64,000 bases of DNA from Flavobacteriales bacterium (lineage in GTDB: Bacteria > Bacteroidota > Bacteroidia > NS11-12g > UBA9320). Shown here in pieces: positions 42,250-51,419 of this stretch. Under the pieces are notes generated by a model that was not told where the DNA came from, did not search any database, and was given only the letters and a program-made list of their open reading frames with translations. The stretch is from NCBI GenBank assembly GCA_020635355.1, contig JACJZW010000016.1:7152-71151 (forward strand), read 5' to 3'. The position numbers were made by a program, and so were the translations under genes. The stretch's first letter is position 1, and each line of letters starts with the position of its first letter.

Positions 42250-42966
42250 TCACTGTTTTGTCTTCAGCTGCAGAATAGTTTGGGTGAATTCTGGATCAAA
42301 TATGGGTTCAAGATGTGATTGATCCAGATCGTAGATAAATGATACCTGCGCATCCTCTTCGTCGTAGTCTCCATCGGCATCAGTGTCCTGAAAACCTTGA
42401 ATTAATACCTTGTGGGCGGAGGTCATCTCATGCCAATAGGTGACGTTCATATCGAATGGCGACACTTGCCTGAAATGTTCACCATCTGCATCGGACACGA
42501 AGAGATAGGTTGGGTCGTCATGATCAAGCCGACCATTCTGATTGTGGTCCGTAACGGTTATCGAATAAAAAATATGGGTATTCCTGGACGTGTCGCGAAG
42601 TTCCGGTTGATTGGGTGGTGTAATGGACTTGATCATCATCTTTTGATCGGACAGAACATGTGAAGCTTTGGTTTTAACATTATAAAAAGCGATATTCCAA
42701 TAACCCAGGAAGCCGCGGTAATCACTGCTGGCATAGAACTTTTCTTCCGTTTCCTTCGTGGAATTATTTAATGGAAAAAGCACCCATTCTGAATCATCAA
42801 TCAAGATAGGGCTTTGAACCTTAAGATCAATTTGACCGGAATCAACGGGAGGAGATTTAATGATTCCAAGTCCATCGGTAGGTTCGCTTTTATCCGGAGC
42901 TCCAGCGCAGGATGCCAGGTTTAATGCGATAAAGGCAAAAAGGGTATGATAATACGGACTATTCAT
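42250..42966 (-). CDS. Lipoprotein, unknown function
   Basis: A 238-residue lipoprotein (lipobox LASC, Cys near residue 20). Asp-rich, EF-hand-like loops are visible (HNQNGRLDHDDPTY and QDTDADGDYDEEDAQ), suggesting calcium binding. A beta-propeller-like fold is possible. Member of the 44275-40534 run. Confidence 0.65.
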   Translation of the reverse strand: MNSPYYHTLFAFIALNLASCAGAPDKSEPTDGLGIIKSPPVDSGQIDLKVQSPILIDDSEWVLFPLNNSTKETEEKFYASSDYRGFLGYWNIAFYNVKTKASHVLSDQKMMIKSITPPNQPELRDTSRNTHIFYSITVTDHNQNGRLDHDDPTYLFVSDADGEHFRQVSPFDMNVTYWHEMTSAHKVLIQGFQDTDADGDYDEEDAQVSFIYDLDQSHLEPIFDPEFTQTILQLKTKQ

Positions 42967-43005
42967 GTTAGAAAGGTTTGTTTGCAGATAACGTAACTCC
43001 GATGA

Positions 43006-43542
43006 TCAAAGATAGGTGGTTTTAAACCCCTCAATGTCAAGGAAAAAAATCACATTGTTCACGTTATCCGCATCCACCCGATCCGGTATCCATCGAAATC
43101 CGTGTTTTTTCAACAGGTGGATGGATCGCTCATTGTCCCGATGGGTAAAGGCTTCCACATGCGCCAGATGTAACGTATGGAAGGCAAATTCCAGCACACA
43201 TTTCATGGCTTCACTCATGAAGCCGCGGTGCTGATGATCCGGATGAAGATCGTAGCCTATTTCGGCGTGTTTGCCCTCTTCTGAAAAATTCCATAGACAG
43301 ATGCTTCCAATCATTCGGTCTTCCTCCTTCGCAGCGATCACCCAGTAATAATTGCTTCCCTGATTCACCCCAGCCCTTATTTTTTCAATGAAGGCCAATG
43401 CATCTTCGGTTGTTTTGGCCGGAGGCCGATGGACGTATCGATTAACTTTGGGATCCGATCTCAGGTAGGCCACCTCTGGAAAGTCCGATTCACGGAGCAT
43501 CCGCAGAAAAATTCGCTCAGCATGCAGATCGGGTTGAGGCAC
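43006..43542 (-). CDS. GNAT acetyltransferase (RimJ/RimL-like)
   Basis: A 178-residue N-acetyltransferase using acetyl-CoA. It opens LHAERIFLRMLRESDFP, has the acetyl-CoA loop DHQHRGFMSEAMK (Q/RxxGxA variant) and ends with HRDNERSIHLLKKHGFR. This arrangement fits the RimJ/RimL-like group that modifies protein N-termini or small molecules; substrate unknown. 10 bases separate it from the upstream lipoprotein gene. Confidence 0.92.
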   Translation of the reverse strand: MPQPDLHAERIFLRMLRESDFPEVAYLRSDPKVNRYVHRPPAKTTEDALAFIEKIRAGVNQGSNYYWVIAAKEEDRMIGSICLWNFSEEGKHAEIGYDLHPDHQHRGFMSEAMKCVLEFAFHTLHLAHVEAFTHRDNERSIHLLKKHGFRWIPDRVDADNVNNVIFFLDIEGFKTTYL

Positions 43543-43552
43543 AGCGATACGT

Positions 43553-44275
43553 CTATGATTTCGGAAGATATAGGGTCATTTGGCTGATATCCAGCTGGTC
43601 GAGGTGCCCCATTTTGCGGGCATCGGCCGTGATTAGGTGCAGGTGAATGAAGGAGTCGTGGTGGGTGAAAATTCCCTGATGTTCTTTCGAGAAGAATCCA
43701 ACAATCGTTGCTTCTTGCTTGCCGATGGGATAGTTGGTTTGTCCCTGATGGGCCTCGACGGGAGAAGACACGGAAGTGTTTGCCGGAAGATTTTGAACAT
43801 GGATAACGGCTGAGTTGATCTCCCCGGTCAGCTTAAACGCAAAAGGTGCCGTTAGATGGGTGGCATGTTGTTCAACAAATGCCTCAACGTCTTTGGTGGT
43901 TTTGACCTCCGCGGGTAGTGTCATTTCAGTCCACTCCGTCACATTTCCATACACAAAGAATGGCGCGGATACATCGCATCGTTCTTCCACTGTCATGGTG
44001 GAATCAGACAGCACTCGGGATACATAGCATTTGCCATCATTAATGAGCAGTTCACCGGTGAGGAAGCTCTCGGGGCCCAACCCGTATAGTCCGGCTTTAT
44101 CCTGAATGGTGTCCAACCGGATTACCCCGGCGAGTTCGCCCTGCCACATCACATTTTTCATGGCACCTGCGATATGCACTTCTGGGGACGTGTTGGTAGC
44201 GTCACTTGTTGATGGGGATGGTTTGCAGCTTACCAGTACCGCAAGGAAAAGGAAGAGTCTAACGGTTGCTTTCAT
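43553..44275 (-). CDS. Lipoprotein, unknown function
   Basis: A 240-residue lipoprotein (lipobox LAVLVSC, Cys17). Residues 30-215 are beta-rich and end with HDSFIHLHLITADARKMGHLD, a His-rich C-terminus that resembles acetolactate-decarboxylase-like beta folds, though I cannot assign it. First gene of the six-gene minus-strand run. Confidence 0.6.
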   Translation of the reverse strand: MKATVRLFLFLAVLVSCKPSPSTSDATNTSPEVHIAGAMKNVMWQGELAGVIRLDTIQDKAGLYGLGPESFLTGELLINDGKCYVSRVLSDSTMTVEERCDVSAPFFVYGNVTEWTEMTLPAEVKTTKDVEAFVEQHATHLTAPFAFKLTGEINSAVIHVQNLPANTSVSSPVEAHQGQTNYPIGKQEATIVGFFSKEHQGIFTHHDSFIHLHLITADARKMGHLDQLDISQMTLYLPKS

Positions 44276-44354
44276 ACTTATTTAAAAGTGTTGATCAAAA
44301 TACGCTAAATACAGGCTATTGACCGAGCGGATATTTTACCAGGCTCCTTTTTGG

Positions 44355-44530
44355 CGGCAAGATCTAAGATCTAAGATCGAATAGCGAATAACGGAATACG
44401 TGTGATGTGTGACGGGTGATGGGTGATCCATTACGCTCCTTTCAGTCGGCAAGGACAAGTGAGCGAAGCCAATCAAACATTAAGCATCAAGCATTAAGCA
44501 TTAAACATTGCGAAGCTTTGCGAAATCATT
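44355..44530. repeat. Composite heptad-repeat region with conserved core
   Basis: TAAGATC heptads, GAATAGC/GAATAAC, GTGATGT/GTGACGG units, the conserved core (44425-44457), GAGCGAAGCCAATCAAAC, CATTAAG heptads, then a CTTTGCG/GGCTTTGCGGTTTAAAG segment related to the IS110 target module. Confidence 0.88.
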
Positions 44531-44624
44531 GCGACCATGGCGGCTTTGCGGTTTAAAGAGATGATCATTTAGGGAATTAATCCAACTGGGTTCTCAATCA
44601 GAAGGAGAAGATAGCCACGCTGCG

Positions 44625-44686
44625 CTGCTCCATCGCCGTAGCTTTAGCGCAGGCACTGCTCCATCGCCGTAGCTTTAGCGCAGGCA
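44625..44686. repeat. 31-bp tandem duplication
   Basis: Two identical, adjacent 31-bp units, each starting CTGCTCCATCGCCGTAGC and ending GCGCAGGCA (44625-44655 and 44656-44686). The start CTGCTCCAT also occurs in the 173-bp repeats near 31 and 32.3 kb. The gap 44276-44964 holds no gene. Confidence 0.9.
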
Positions 44687-44769
44687 CTCGCTATGACGCT
44701 TTCCATGAGGTTGATTATCCGTGTTCTTCCGAAGGGAACCGTGCCTGAAAGGTTGTGGTTAACAAATTT

Positions 44770-44880
44770 CTAATAACGGGTGACGAGTGACCGGTGGATC
44801 CATTACGCTCCTTTAAGTCGGCAAGGACATGTGAGCGAAGCCAATCAAACATTAAGCATTCAACACTAAGCATTAATAAA
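44770..44880. repeat. Heptad region with conserved core
   Basis: TAATAACGGGTGACGAGTGA, the conserved core (44797-44829), GAGCGAAGCCAATCAAAC and CATTAAG-type heptads, directly upstream of the oxidoreductase gene. Confidence 0.85.
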
Positions 44881-44964
44881 GATTGCTTCTTAACTCAAGT
44901 CAATGAAATCCGTTTGGGGCACCTTCAATTTTGCTGTCGAATTACAACGATAAAAAGAAACAAT

Positions 44965-45900
44965 ATGAAAGCAATTGAATGCCTCAAGTATGGAAGCGCA
45001 GAGCATCTCGTACTTAATGAAGTAGCCAAACCAACACCCAAAGACAATGAGGTGCTGATTAAAATTCGAGCAACATCCGTTACCACCAGCGATGTGCTGA
45101 TCCGCGGATTGAATGCGCCACCCATTCCAAGGTTTGTGGTACAGCTTATATTTGGATTTGGCAAACCCAGAAACCCTGTTTTGGGTATGGTGTCATCCGG
45201 TGTTATTGAATCCGTTGGAAAGAAGGTTACCACATTCAAAGCGGGTGACGAAGTGTTCGCTTACGGATCGGTTTCACCTACCAAACGTCATTTTGGTTCG
45301 TATGCCGAATACATCTGCCTGCCGGAAGATTGGAACCTCGCTCTCAAACCCGCTAATATGAGTTTCGAAGAATCTGCCGCCATTCCCTATGGAGGCTTGC
45401 TCGCTGAACATCTGCTTAAAAAAACCACCATCCAGGCCGGAGATCACGTCCTGATTTATGGCGCCTCCGGAAGTATCGGAACCATGGCCATACAGTTGGC
45501 CAAACACGCCGGTGCCGTGGTGACCAGTGTGTGCAGCAGCCGAAATTTTGACCTCGTGAAGTCCCTGGGTAGCGATCACGTAATCGACTATACCGCAGAG
45601 CATGCCGAACAGCAGTTGGGAACCTATACGTACGTGATTGATGCGGTTGGAAATAGCAAATCGTCTACCCTCAAGGAACAAAGCAAAAAGGCGCTGATCT
45701 CAGGTGGAAAATACATTTCCATTGATCATGGAACTCCCTTAACGCCTAAAGACGCCTTTTTGAAGTTGAAGTCGCTGGCTGAGCAGTCCAAAATCAAACC
45801 GGTGATTGACCGGGTGTATCCATTGGAGCAAATGGCCGATGCCCATCAGTACGTGGAAAACGGGCACAAACGGGGAAACGTCGTTGTGACGATTGGATAG
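44965..45900 (+). CDS. NAD(P)-dependent alcohol dehydrogenase/quinone reductase (MDR family)
   Basis: A 311-residue medium-chain reductase starting MKAIECLKYGSAEHL; the ATG at 44965 is preferred because the longer frame to 44794 translates repeat DNA. The cofactor motif is YGASGSIGTMAIQLAKHAG (AxxGxxG) near residue 150. Zinc-binding Cys residues are absent, so it belongs to the quinone-oxidoreductase-like, zinc-free branch. Related to the gene at 59847-60821. Substrate unknown. Confidence 0.9.
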   Translation: MKAIECLKYGSAEHLVLNEVAKPTPKDNEVLIKIRATSVTTSDVLIRGLNAPPIPRFVVQLIFGFGKPRNPVLGMVSSGVIESVGKKVTTFKAGDEVFAYGSVSPTKRHFGSYAEYICLPEDWNLALKPANMSFEESAAIPYGGLLAEHLLKKTTIQAGDHVLIYGASGSIGTMAIQLAKHAGAVVTSVCSSRNFDLVKSLGSDHVIDYTAEHAEQQLGTYTYVIDAVGNSKSSTLKEQSKKALISGGKYISIDHGTPLTPKDAFLKLKSLAEQSKIKPVIDRVYPLEQMADAHQYVENGHKRGNVVVTIG

Positions 45901-46175
45901 TTAACAAGGAAGATCTAAGAACGAATATCTAAGATCTAAAGTCTAAGGTCTAATAGCGTGTGATGCGTGATGTGTGACGAGTGATCCATTACGCTCCTTT
46001 CAGTCGGTAAGGACAAATGTCTAAGATCTAAGATCTAAGATCGAATAGGGAATAACGGGTGACGAGTGACGAGTTACCGGTGATCCATTACTCTCCTTTT
46101 AGTCGGTAAGGACAGGTGAGCTAAGCCAATCAAACATTAAGCATTCAACACTAAACATTAAAAAAGGTTGCTTCT
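45901..46175. repeat. Two successive composite heptad modules
   Basis: TAAGATC heptads, GTGATGC/GTGACGA units and the conserved core at 45983-46015, then the whole order again with the core at 46082-46114, ending in CATTAAG heptads. The gap 45901-46250 contains no gene. Confidence 0.88.
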
Positions 46176-46250
46176 TAACCCAAGTCAATGCGACCGCGAA
46201 ACGGCGACAATAGGTTTGCCTCAGATTTTAACACATCAGAAAACATCATT

Positions 46251-46919
46251 ATGAAATCACAAAAAGCAATCGCCCGCACCTTTGGACTTTTCTTTCTGCT
46301 GGCATTTTTATCGTATGGCCTCGGAACCGGTTTAACCACCCAAATCGCGGAGGCTGACTCCTTACGTGCTGTTACGGATCACAAAACGCAGTTTGTCCTG
46401 GGTGTGATCCTCATGGCGTTGGTTCACACCATTGTGAACATTGGTTTGCCGGTGCTTATGGTGCCCGTGCTGAAGCCCTTCAACCGAACGCTCACCTATG
46501 GCTACCTTAGTGCCGGAATTGCGGCCACCGTCGTTGTCATTGTTGGGGCCATTTTTTTACTGCTCTACTTGCCGCTAGGCTCGATGTACACAAGTGCAGA
46601 TCCCTCGGCATCACAACAGTATGACACGATTGGAGCCTTGCTTGTGAAGGGGAATTTTTATGCCTATCAGATTGGGATGGCCATTTGGGGTTTCGGCGGA
46701 CTCATGTTCTGCTACCTCCTCTACCTTTCCAGACTGGTTCCGCGTTTCCTGCCCATTTGGGGATTCCTGGGTTATCTGGTTTTTATTGCCGGTACCGTTT
46801 CCGAACTCTTTGGATCCAATCTGGGTGTTCAATTGGCTCTGCCTGGCGGATTGTTTGAGATTACCCTGAGCATTTGGCTGATCGTAAAAGGATTCAACAC
46901 CACCCGACTGAGCCGCTAA
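46251..46919 (+). CDS. DUF4386 integral membrane protein
   Basis: A 222-residue protein with about six transmembrane helices. The ATG at 46251 is preferred over 46188 because it starts at MKSQKAIARTFGLFFLLAF, the conserved DUF4386 opening (RTAG/F at the first helix). Further helices include GFGGLMFCYLLYLSRLVPRF, given in part. Function unknown. Its stop overlaps the end of the converging Crp/Fnr gene by 4 bases. Confidence 0.82.
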   Translation: MKSQKAIARTFGLFFLLAFLSYGLGTGLTTQIAEADSLRAVTDHKTQFVLGVILMALVHTIVNIGLPVLMVPVLKPFNRTLTYGYLSAGIAATVVVIVGAIFLLLYLPLGSMYTSADPSASQQYDTIGALLVKGNFYAYQIGMAIWGFGGLMFCYLLYLSRLVPRFLPIWGFLGYLVFIAGTVSELFGSNLGVQLALPGGLFEITLSIWLIVKGFNTTRLSR

Positions 46920-47497
46920 CCATTTTCTGTCGCGATACGTTTTCGGATTCGGCTCAACGACTCGGGCTTCACACCAATATAGCTGGCAAGATGGTATTGA
47001 GGAATGCGCTGAAACAAATTGGGTCTGGATTGAAGCAATTTCAGATAGCGTTGTTCGGGGGAATCGGTGTAATAGGATGCCAGCGCTTCCCGTTGTTCGG
47101 CAAAAGCCGCTTCCATGATGGTTCTGGAAATGGTTTCAAACCGGGGGAATTGCTGGAACAGAGCCTGGGCTTGTTGCTCATCGCCCACCACCACCGTGGT
47201 ATCCTCAACGCACACCCAATTGTGACTGGAGGCATTTTGAGGCGTGAAGCTGTTGAGGGAAATGGCCCATTGTTCTTCGGTAAAAAAGTTCGTGGTTTTT
47301 TCCTCACCATCGGTCAGCACAAACTCGCGGATGCACCCTTCCAATACGAAATAGGTACTGGCGGCAAACTGACCCTCTTTGAGCAGATAATCACCTTTTT
47401 GGAAGGTTTTGGTTTGCATGCTCCGGGCAATGCCCTCAGCTTCCTCCTTGGTTAACGGTGATATCCTTGAAAAGTAATTAACGAATTTGTTCTCCAT
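46916..47497 (-). CDS. Crp/Fnr-family transcriptional regulator
   Basis: A 193-residue regulator if started at MENKFVNYFS (47497); a start at 47530 would add 11 residues. The cyclic-nucleotide-like sensor domain has KGDYLLKEGQFA and YFVLEGCIREF. The C-terminal helix-turn-helix reads QRIPQYHLASYIGVKPESLSRIRKR (given in two parts: QRIPQYHLASYIG and PESLSRIRKR). No FNR-type cysteine cluster, so not an oxygen sensor of that class. Convergent with the DUF4386 gene. Confidence 0.88.
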   Translation of the reverse strand: MENKFVNYFSRISPLTKEEAEGIARSMQTKTFQKGDYLLKEGQFAASTYFVLEGCIREFVLTDGEEKTTNFFTEEQWAISLNSFTPQNASSHNWVCVEDTTVVVGDEQQAQALFQQFPRFETISRTIMEAAFAEQREALASYYTDSPEQRYLKLLQSRPNLFQRIPQYHLASYIGVKPESLSRIRKRIATENG

Positions 47498-47564
47498 GTT
47501 TTCGAGTGCATTTGCTTCCTGGACGGACAAGATAGGGATTTGATTACGAACGAAGATATTTCAA

Positions 47565-47725
47565 CGATTAACGAATAGCGAATAAGTGGTGATTTATTAC
47601 GCTCCTTTCAGTCGTAAGGGCAAATGGTTAAAATCTAAAATCTAAGATCTAATGTGGTGTGATGTGTGACTTGTGACGTGTGATGTGTAAGGCCAATCAA
47701 ACATTAAGCATCAAGCATTAAAAAT
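47565..47725. repeat. Composite heptad-repeat region, degraded core
   Basis: GAATAGC/GAATAAG units, a degraded copy of the core (47591-47622), TAAGATC heptads, GTGATGT/GTGACTT units, then CATTAAG heptads. The gap between 47531 and 47876 contains no gene. Confidence 0.85.
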
Positions 47726-47876
47726 TATAAGTCCTACATATCTCCATATTAAAACAGCCAATCTGTTTCAATTTTAATCTCGATGGGATAGGTGAGCGAT
47801 GAGCTTATTTAATAACTAAGTTCTTATCAACCAAAGTTTCCTGGCCATTGCCATATTTGTATGATCAGCGATTTAT

Positions 47877-48269
47877 ATGGGTAGCCTTTCGAACAAATCA
47901 ATCTCCCGATTTTGTGGAATTATGATTGTGGCCGCGTGGTACGCAAGACAACATGGACAGGATTACCCGCCATGGATGATGTTCTTCCTTGGGATTGCAC
48001 CGAACCTCTTCGCTACTCCAATCATCATGATCTACACGAAGCAATTCATCAGCAAACACCTGCAACATGTTAAGATAGTTCACGAGTTAGGAATTTTTCT
48101 ACTCTCGTTTGTTGCTCTTGTCCTTTGGGAGTACGCCCGATTTTGGATTGGAGAGCATCCGGTTGACGTGTTTGATATCCTGGCATCTTTGATCAGTGGA
48201 TTGGCACTTTGGGGTTATTGGTCAGTTTGGAACACCAGGGAAAGCGGTAATCTAAAATCTAAGATCTAA
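47877..48269 (+). CDS. Small VanZ-like membrane protein
   Basis: A 130-residue protein with three predicted transmembrane helices. FWIGEHPVDVFDILASLISG resembles the conserved W/F..G..(D/E)..D...N/S..G segment of VanZ-like proteins. The upstream frame (47859) is closed by a stop after seven codons, so a longer product is unlikely unless a frameshift is present. Its last codons (RESGNLKSKI) are encoded by TAAAATC-type repeat DNA, and the stop codon is inside a heptad. Confidence 0.6.
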   Translation: MGSLSNKSISRFCGIMIVAAWYARQHGQDYPPWMMFFLGIAPNLFATPIIMIYTKQFISKHLQHVKIVHELGIFLLSFVALVLWEYARFWIGEHPVDVFDILASLISGLALWGYWSVWNTRESGNLKSKI

Positions 48270-48420
48270 GATCGAATAACGGGTGATCCATTACGCTCCT
48301 TTCAGAAGGTAAGGACAGGTGAGTGTAGCAAATCAAACATTAAGCATTAAAAATTAAGCATTGCAAGCTCTCTTCGTTGAAAAAGATCTGTGAAACTCAC
48401 CACTCAGAACTCAAAACTCA
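48247..48420. repeat. Composite heptad region with conserved core
   Basis: TAAAATC/TAAGATC heptads, the core at 48285-48317, CATTAAG heptads, then CTCAAAA heptads at 48406-48424 that run into the stop codon of the GNAT gene. Confidence 0.85.
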
Positions 48421-48903
48421 AAACTCTGATCTTTCATCATCCTGTTTGCGCCAAACAATCTTTACTGCCGAAATAACGTCCAGCTCCAACCGGATTTCCG
48501 GAATAACCTGGAAGCCGTTTTTAAGGTAGAATGCCAATGGCGACTGATAGACAGAACCGCTGAGTTTGACGTCGTTGTTGTGATCAATCACCCAGCCGTT
48601 CAATTCTGGTCGCAATGCTTTGGCCTGGTTCAACAGTTGAGTGCCGTATCCGCGCCCATGAATCTCCGATCGAAGAATGAGGGTAAACCAACGCTCGTTG
48701 TCCCGGATGAAGTCGACATACCACCCGCTGATCACCCCATCCTCAACCAGCAACACATGATGAGCATCCTCCATTTTAGCCAAAAAATCCTGCAAGCCTT
48801 TAATGGATTTGTGTGCCAGGTTTACCGGGTATTCCGCATTCCAAAGGGTCAGAATTTGGGACTGCTGGGAGTGGGAGAGGAGTTTGGTGGTAATGAGTTT
48901 CAA
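48418..48903 (-). CDS. GNAT acetyltransferase
   Basis: A 161-residue N-acetyltransferase. It has an acetyl-CoA-binding loop ILRSEIHGRGYGTQLLNQAK (RGxGxxL variant) and a C-terminal AFYLKNGFQVIPE. The first half is shorter and less typical. The C-terminus DDERSEF is read from heptad repeat DNA, where the stop codon lies. Substrate unknown. Confidence 0.85.
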   Translation of the reverse strand: MKLITTKLLSHSQQSQILTLWNAEYPVNLAHKSIKGLQDFLAKMEDAHHVLLVEDGVISGWYVDFIRDNERWFTLILRSEIHGRGYGTQLLNQAKALRPELNGWVIDHNNDVKLSGSVYQSPLAFYLKNGFQVIPEIRLELDVISAVKIVWRKQDDERSEF

Positions 48904-48992
48904 GAGTGAGGTTGGAATCTAAACTACCGAGGTAATACTACTGTTTTAATGCCCACAATTCTCAGGGGTACGTCATGGTTCATGGTAGTTTT

Positions 48993-49580
48993 TTAATTGT
49001 CAAATTTCAAGTTTTGTGGTCCAAGTTGCTTATCGACACCAGTTGTTGGGACTGATTTGTCTACGATCTCAAATTCAAAATCGTCAAACCATACTTGACC
49101 TCTTCCGTTTAACATAATTCCAAATGCTATGTTTCCGGCTTCTTTCGGTACATCTAGTACGATTTCATATTTAGTCCAGTCTGTGGTTCCTTTTATAGAT
49201 CTATCAACCCCATAGTGCATATTGTCAAATGACAAAGATTTATTCGAATATTTGTCATCTACCCTTAACCAAAAGCTGGACCAACCGGAAACCTCTTTGG
49301 ACTTAAGCCATCCCGACATTCGAATTCTCTTATCTAAAAAAGTATCAGGGCTGAAATTTTGCATAAGATTACCCCAGATGTTGGATTTGTTCTTGATGCA
49401 CTTGATGGTTCCTGCATCGCTGCCATTCCGACCTGCGCCTTTATCAATACCTACGTCATAAGCCTCAGGATTAGCACCGGCTTCGAACCAACCTTTGGGT
49501 ATTTCATAGGAACTAAGAACTAGGGTAAGTGCCAGTAATATGAAGGTTGGCATCAGTAATGGTTTTTTGAACTGTTTCAT
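48993..49580 (-). CDS. Exported carbohydrate-binding-like protein
   Basis: A 195-residue protein with an N-terminal signal or anchor (residues 8-24). The mature part matches a jelly-roll family seen in regulators and secreted proteins of Bacteroidota and Streptomyces: GWFEAGANPEAYDVGIDKGA, RMSGWLKSKEV, LSFDNMHY, and IAFGIMLNGRGQVWFDDFEFE (given in part as IMLNGRGQVWFDDF). Ligand unknown. AT-rich compared with neighbours; part of the second cassette-like island. Confidence 0.7.
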   Translation of the reverse strand: MKQFKKPLLMPTFILLALTLVLSSYEIPKGWFEAGANPEAYDVGIDKGAGRNGSDAGTIKCIKNKSNIWGNLMQNFSPDTFLDKRIRMSGWLKSKEVSGWSSFWLRVDDKYSNKSLSFDNMHYGVDRSIKGTTDWTKYEIVLDVPKEAGNIAFGIMLNGRGQVWFDDFEFEIVDKSVPTTGVDKQLGPQNLKFDN

Positions 49581-49751
49581 GAATACGGTTTTAAATTTTT
49601 ACGAAGGGTTAGCTGTTTTAATGTGATTTAACTCAAAGTAAAGGTGGTTTGGCCAGTGTGATTTTGGCGACTGGCTTTAATTCGAAGATAGAACATCTTA
49701 AACATCAAGACCACATTTGGCATGCGCCACCCGTATTGGTTTTACCGCGTG

Positions 49752-50246
49752 TTAGCAACCGTTTTCTCGCAAGTGGTTTTGAATCCGATGGTAAATTATT
49801 GTTTCCACGGCTATTACCACCAAAGCAATGAACACATTTTCAAACACGGCATCGATATGAATCAGCGTATTCTCCATTCCCGGCTGAAGAACCTTAATGC
49901 TGTCTCCTAACGATCTAAAAATGATAAATGGATATCCATAATTAATCTGTTCTACCAACATCCACATTGGTACGTATCCGTTGTCATGAAAGATAAAACC
50001 ATATTCATGTTTGATTAAATTAAGGGTTAGGAAGATAATGAGCGTAATAGTCACTAAAACCGTAAGAAATTTTGGGAATTCAGATTTTTTAAGAACCCCA
50101 AAAACTATCAACCAAGAGGCACATAAGAATAAGGTCGAACGCACCACTTGAAATTGGGCTGATAAGGTGTCAAATGGGAGAAGGAAGTTAATTATAAAGG
50201 TGAGGAGTACTGTTGTAAGTGTTATTAGAAGAAGTCTAAGTGCCAT
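49752..50246 (-). CDS. Small integral membrane protein in an AT-rich segment
   Basis: A 164-residue protein with four predicted transmembrane helices: residues 2-24, 30-49, 57-75 and 132-149. Nothing in it points to a known family. AT-rich, on the minus strand, between a possible palindrome near 49640-49735 and a CTGTACCGCAGGTTAGGC segment at 50290-50307. Confidence 0.6.
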   Translation of the reverse strand: MALRLLLITLTTVLLTFIINFLLPFDTLSAQFQVVRSTLFLCASWLIVFGVLKKSEFPKFLTVLVTITLIIFLTLNLIKHEYGFIFHDNGYVPMWMLVEQINYGYPFIIFRSLGDSIKVLQPGMENTLIHIDAVFENVFIALVVIAVETIIYHRIQNHLRENGC

Positions 50247-50313
50247 TTTGCGAAATTTTCAGCTCAATTTTGGTAGCTAGTCAATAGTTGCTGTACCGCA
50301 GGTTAGGCGTTGT

Positions 50314-51222
50314 TCACCAATAACGATAACTATTGACATGAGTACTGTCATATATATGTTCAATCTCTTGTTGAATTAGTCCATGCTTGTTGTATACAAA
50401 AAAATAGCTTGCCAAAAGGTCATCTCTTAAACCCTTTTTTACAATTTGATACAATTGATTTTCCTTGTAACTATATAAAAGACTGTAAACCAATTTGTCA
50501 GATCCTTGTTCATAGTGCTTGTCAATTACTAACTTGCTTCCATTGTACACTCTTTCTCTTCCAATGAATTCCTGTTGTTCAATTGAATGGATGGTTTGTT
50601 TACACCAATTAACACTGTCTAAAGTTACGGTCACCATTCTGTTTCGGCCTACTGTTGAAATATGCTCGTTATTGAAGTTAAGCACGAAAAGATCACTACT
50701 GAATTCATCTTGAAGTAGGATAAGAGAGTCACCATCAATGGTTGAAAAACACCTGTGATGTATGGTTGTATCATAATTCTTACCGTACTTTTGAATAACG
50801 AGTTTTTCAAGATATGTAATCCTATTGTTGTCGTCGTAGTGTAGTGAATCAAACGAGTAATAACTGCAGTTTTTATAGTTGTTTTTTCGACTGATGAGTT
50901 TCCTATCTTGGTCGAATTCATAGCTAACAATATGCAAGGTGTCAAAACCCCTTCTCAGTTTTTTTAGAAAATAGGATTTGCTTAATAACCCACGGTTGTT
51001 CAATACATGAGTGGATACCCGATCATACCCATCTTTTATCTGACATACAGTTAGTCCAGCCTCGTGCATTAACCTCATTTGTGAGGTATCAATGGGTAAT
51101 TTAAATTTCATTAGATCAAAATTTGAATATGGTCTTCTTCCAGGGTAACGAGCATGGCTCGTATATGAAATAAAGATGCTAAGAATCAGAAAAACGTATT
51201 TCATGCTGGTGTATAGTAACAA
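50314..51222 (-). CDS. Exported protein, unknown function, in an AT-rich segment
   Basis: A 302-residue protein with a signal peptide (residues 1-24, ending HARY). The mature region has repeating strand-like motifs such as YDRVSTHVLNNRG, LISRKNNYKNC and LYSYKENQLYQIV, similar to YD- or RHS-type repeats. AT-rich and followed upstream by attC-like palindrome D. Confidence 0.6.
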   Translation of the reverse strand: MLLYTSMKYVFLILSIFISYTSHARYPGRRPYSNFDLMKFKLPIDTSQMRLMHEAGLTVCQIKDGYDRVSTHVLNNRGLLSKSYFLKKLRRGFDTLHIVSYEFDQDRKLISRKNNYKNCSYYSFDSLHYDDNNRITYLEKLVIQKYGKNYDTTIHHRCFSTIDGDSLILLQDEFSSDLFVLNFNNEHISTVGRNRMVTVTLDSVNWCKQTIHSIEQQEFIGRERVYNGSKLVIDKHYEQGSDKLVYSLLYSYKENQLYQIVKKGLRDDLLASYFFVYNKHGLIQQEIEHIYDSTHVNSYRYW

Positions 51223-51352
51223 CTAACGTTTGACAATATGAAACGGTTGGGTTTTCGGAGTGCGTCTGTATTCACCGAGGAAAACGCTGGCGCGAGAACC
51301 AAAACCCCTCAGACCGCTGAACCCCAACTGTTTTATATTGTGTGTTGTGTGC
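51216..51352. other. attC-like palindrome D
   Basis: ACAATATGAAACGGTTGGG (from 51233) pairs with CCCCAACTGTTTTATATTGT (to 51341) with few mismatches. On the minus strand it ends CGTTAGTTG. About 137 bp; it begins at the start of the exported-protein gene. Confidence 0.55.
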
Positions 51353-51419
51353 AGTAATTCTTTCATATTCCGTTCAATATTTCCTCAATCTCTGGATGAT
51401 TTGTTTTGAGTGATAGGCA

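Noticed and set aside
44794..44964. N-terminal extension of the dehydrogenase
   Set aside because: These 57 codons translate the conserved repeat core and CATTAAG heptads; homologues begin at the MKAIE Met.
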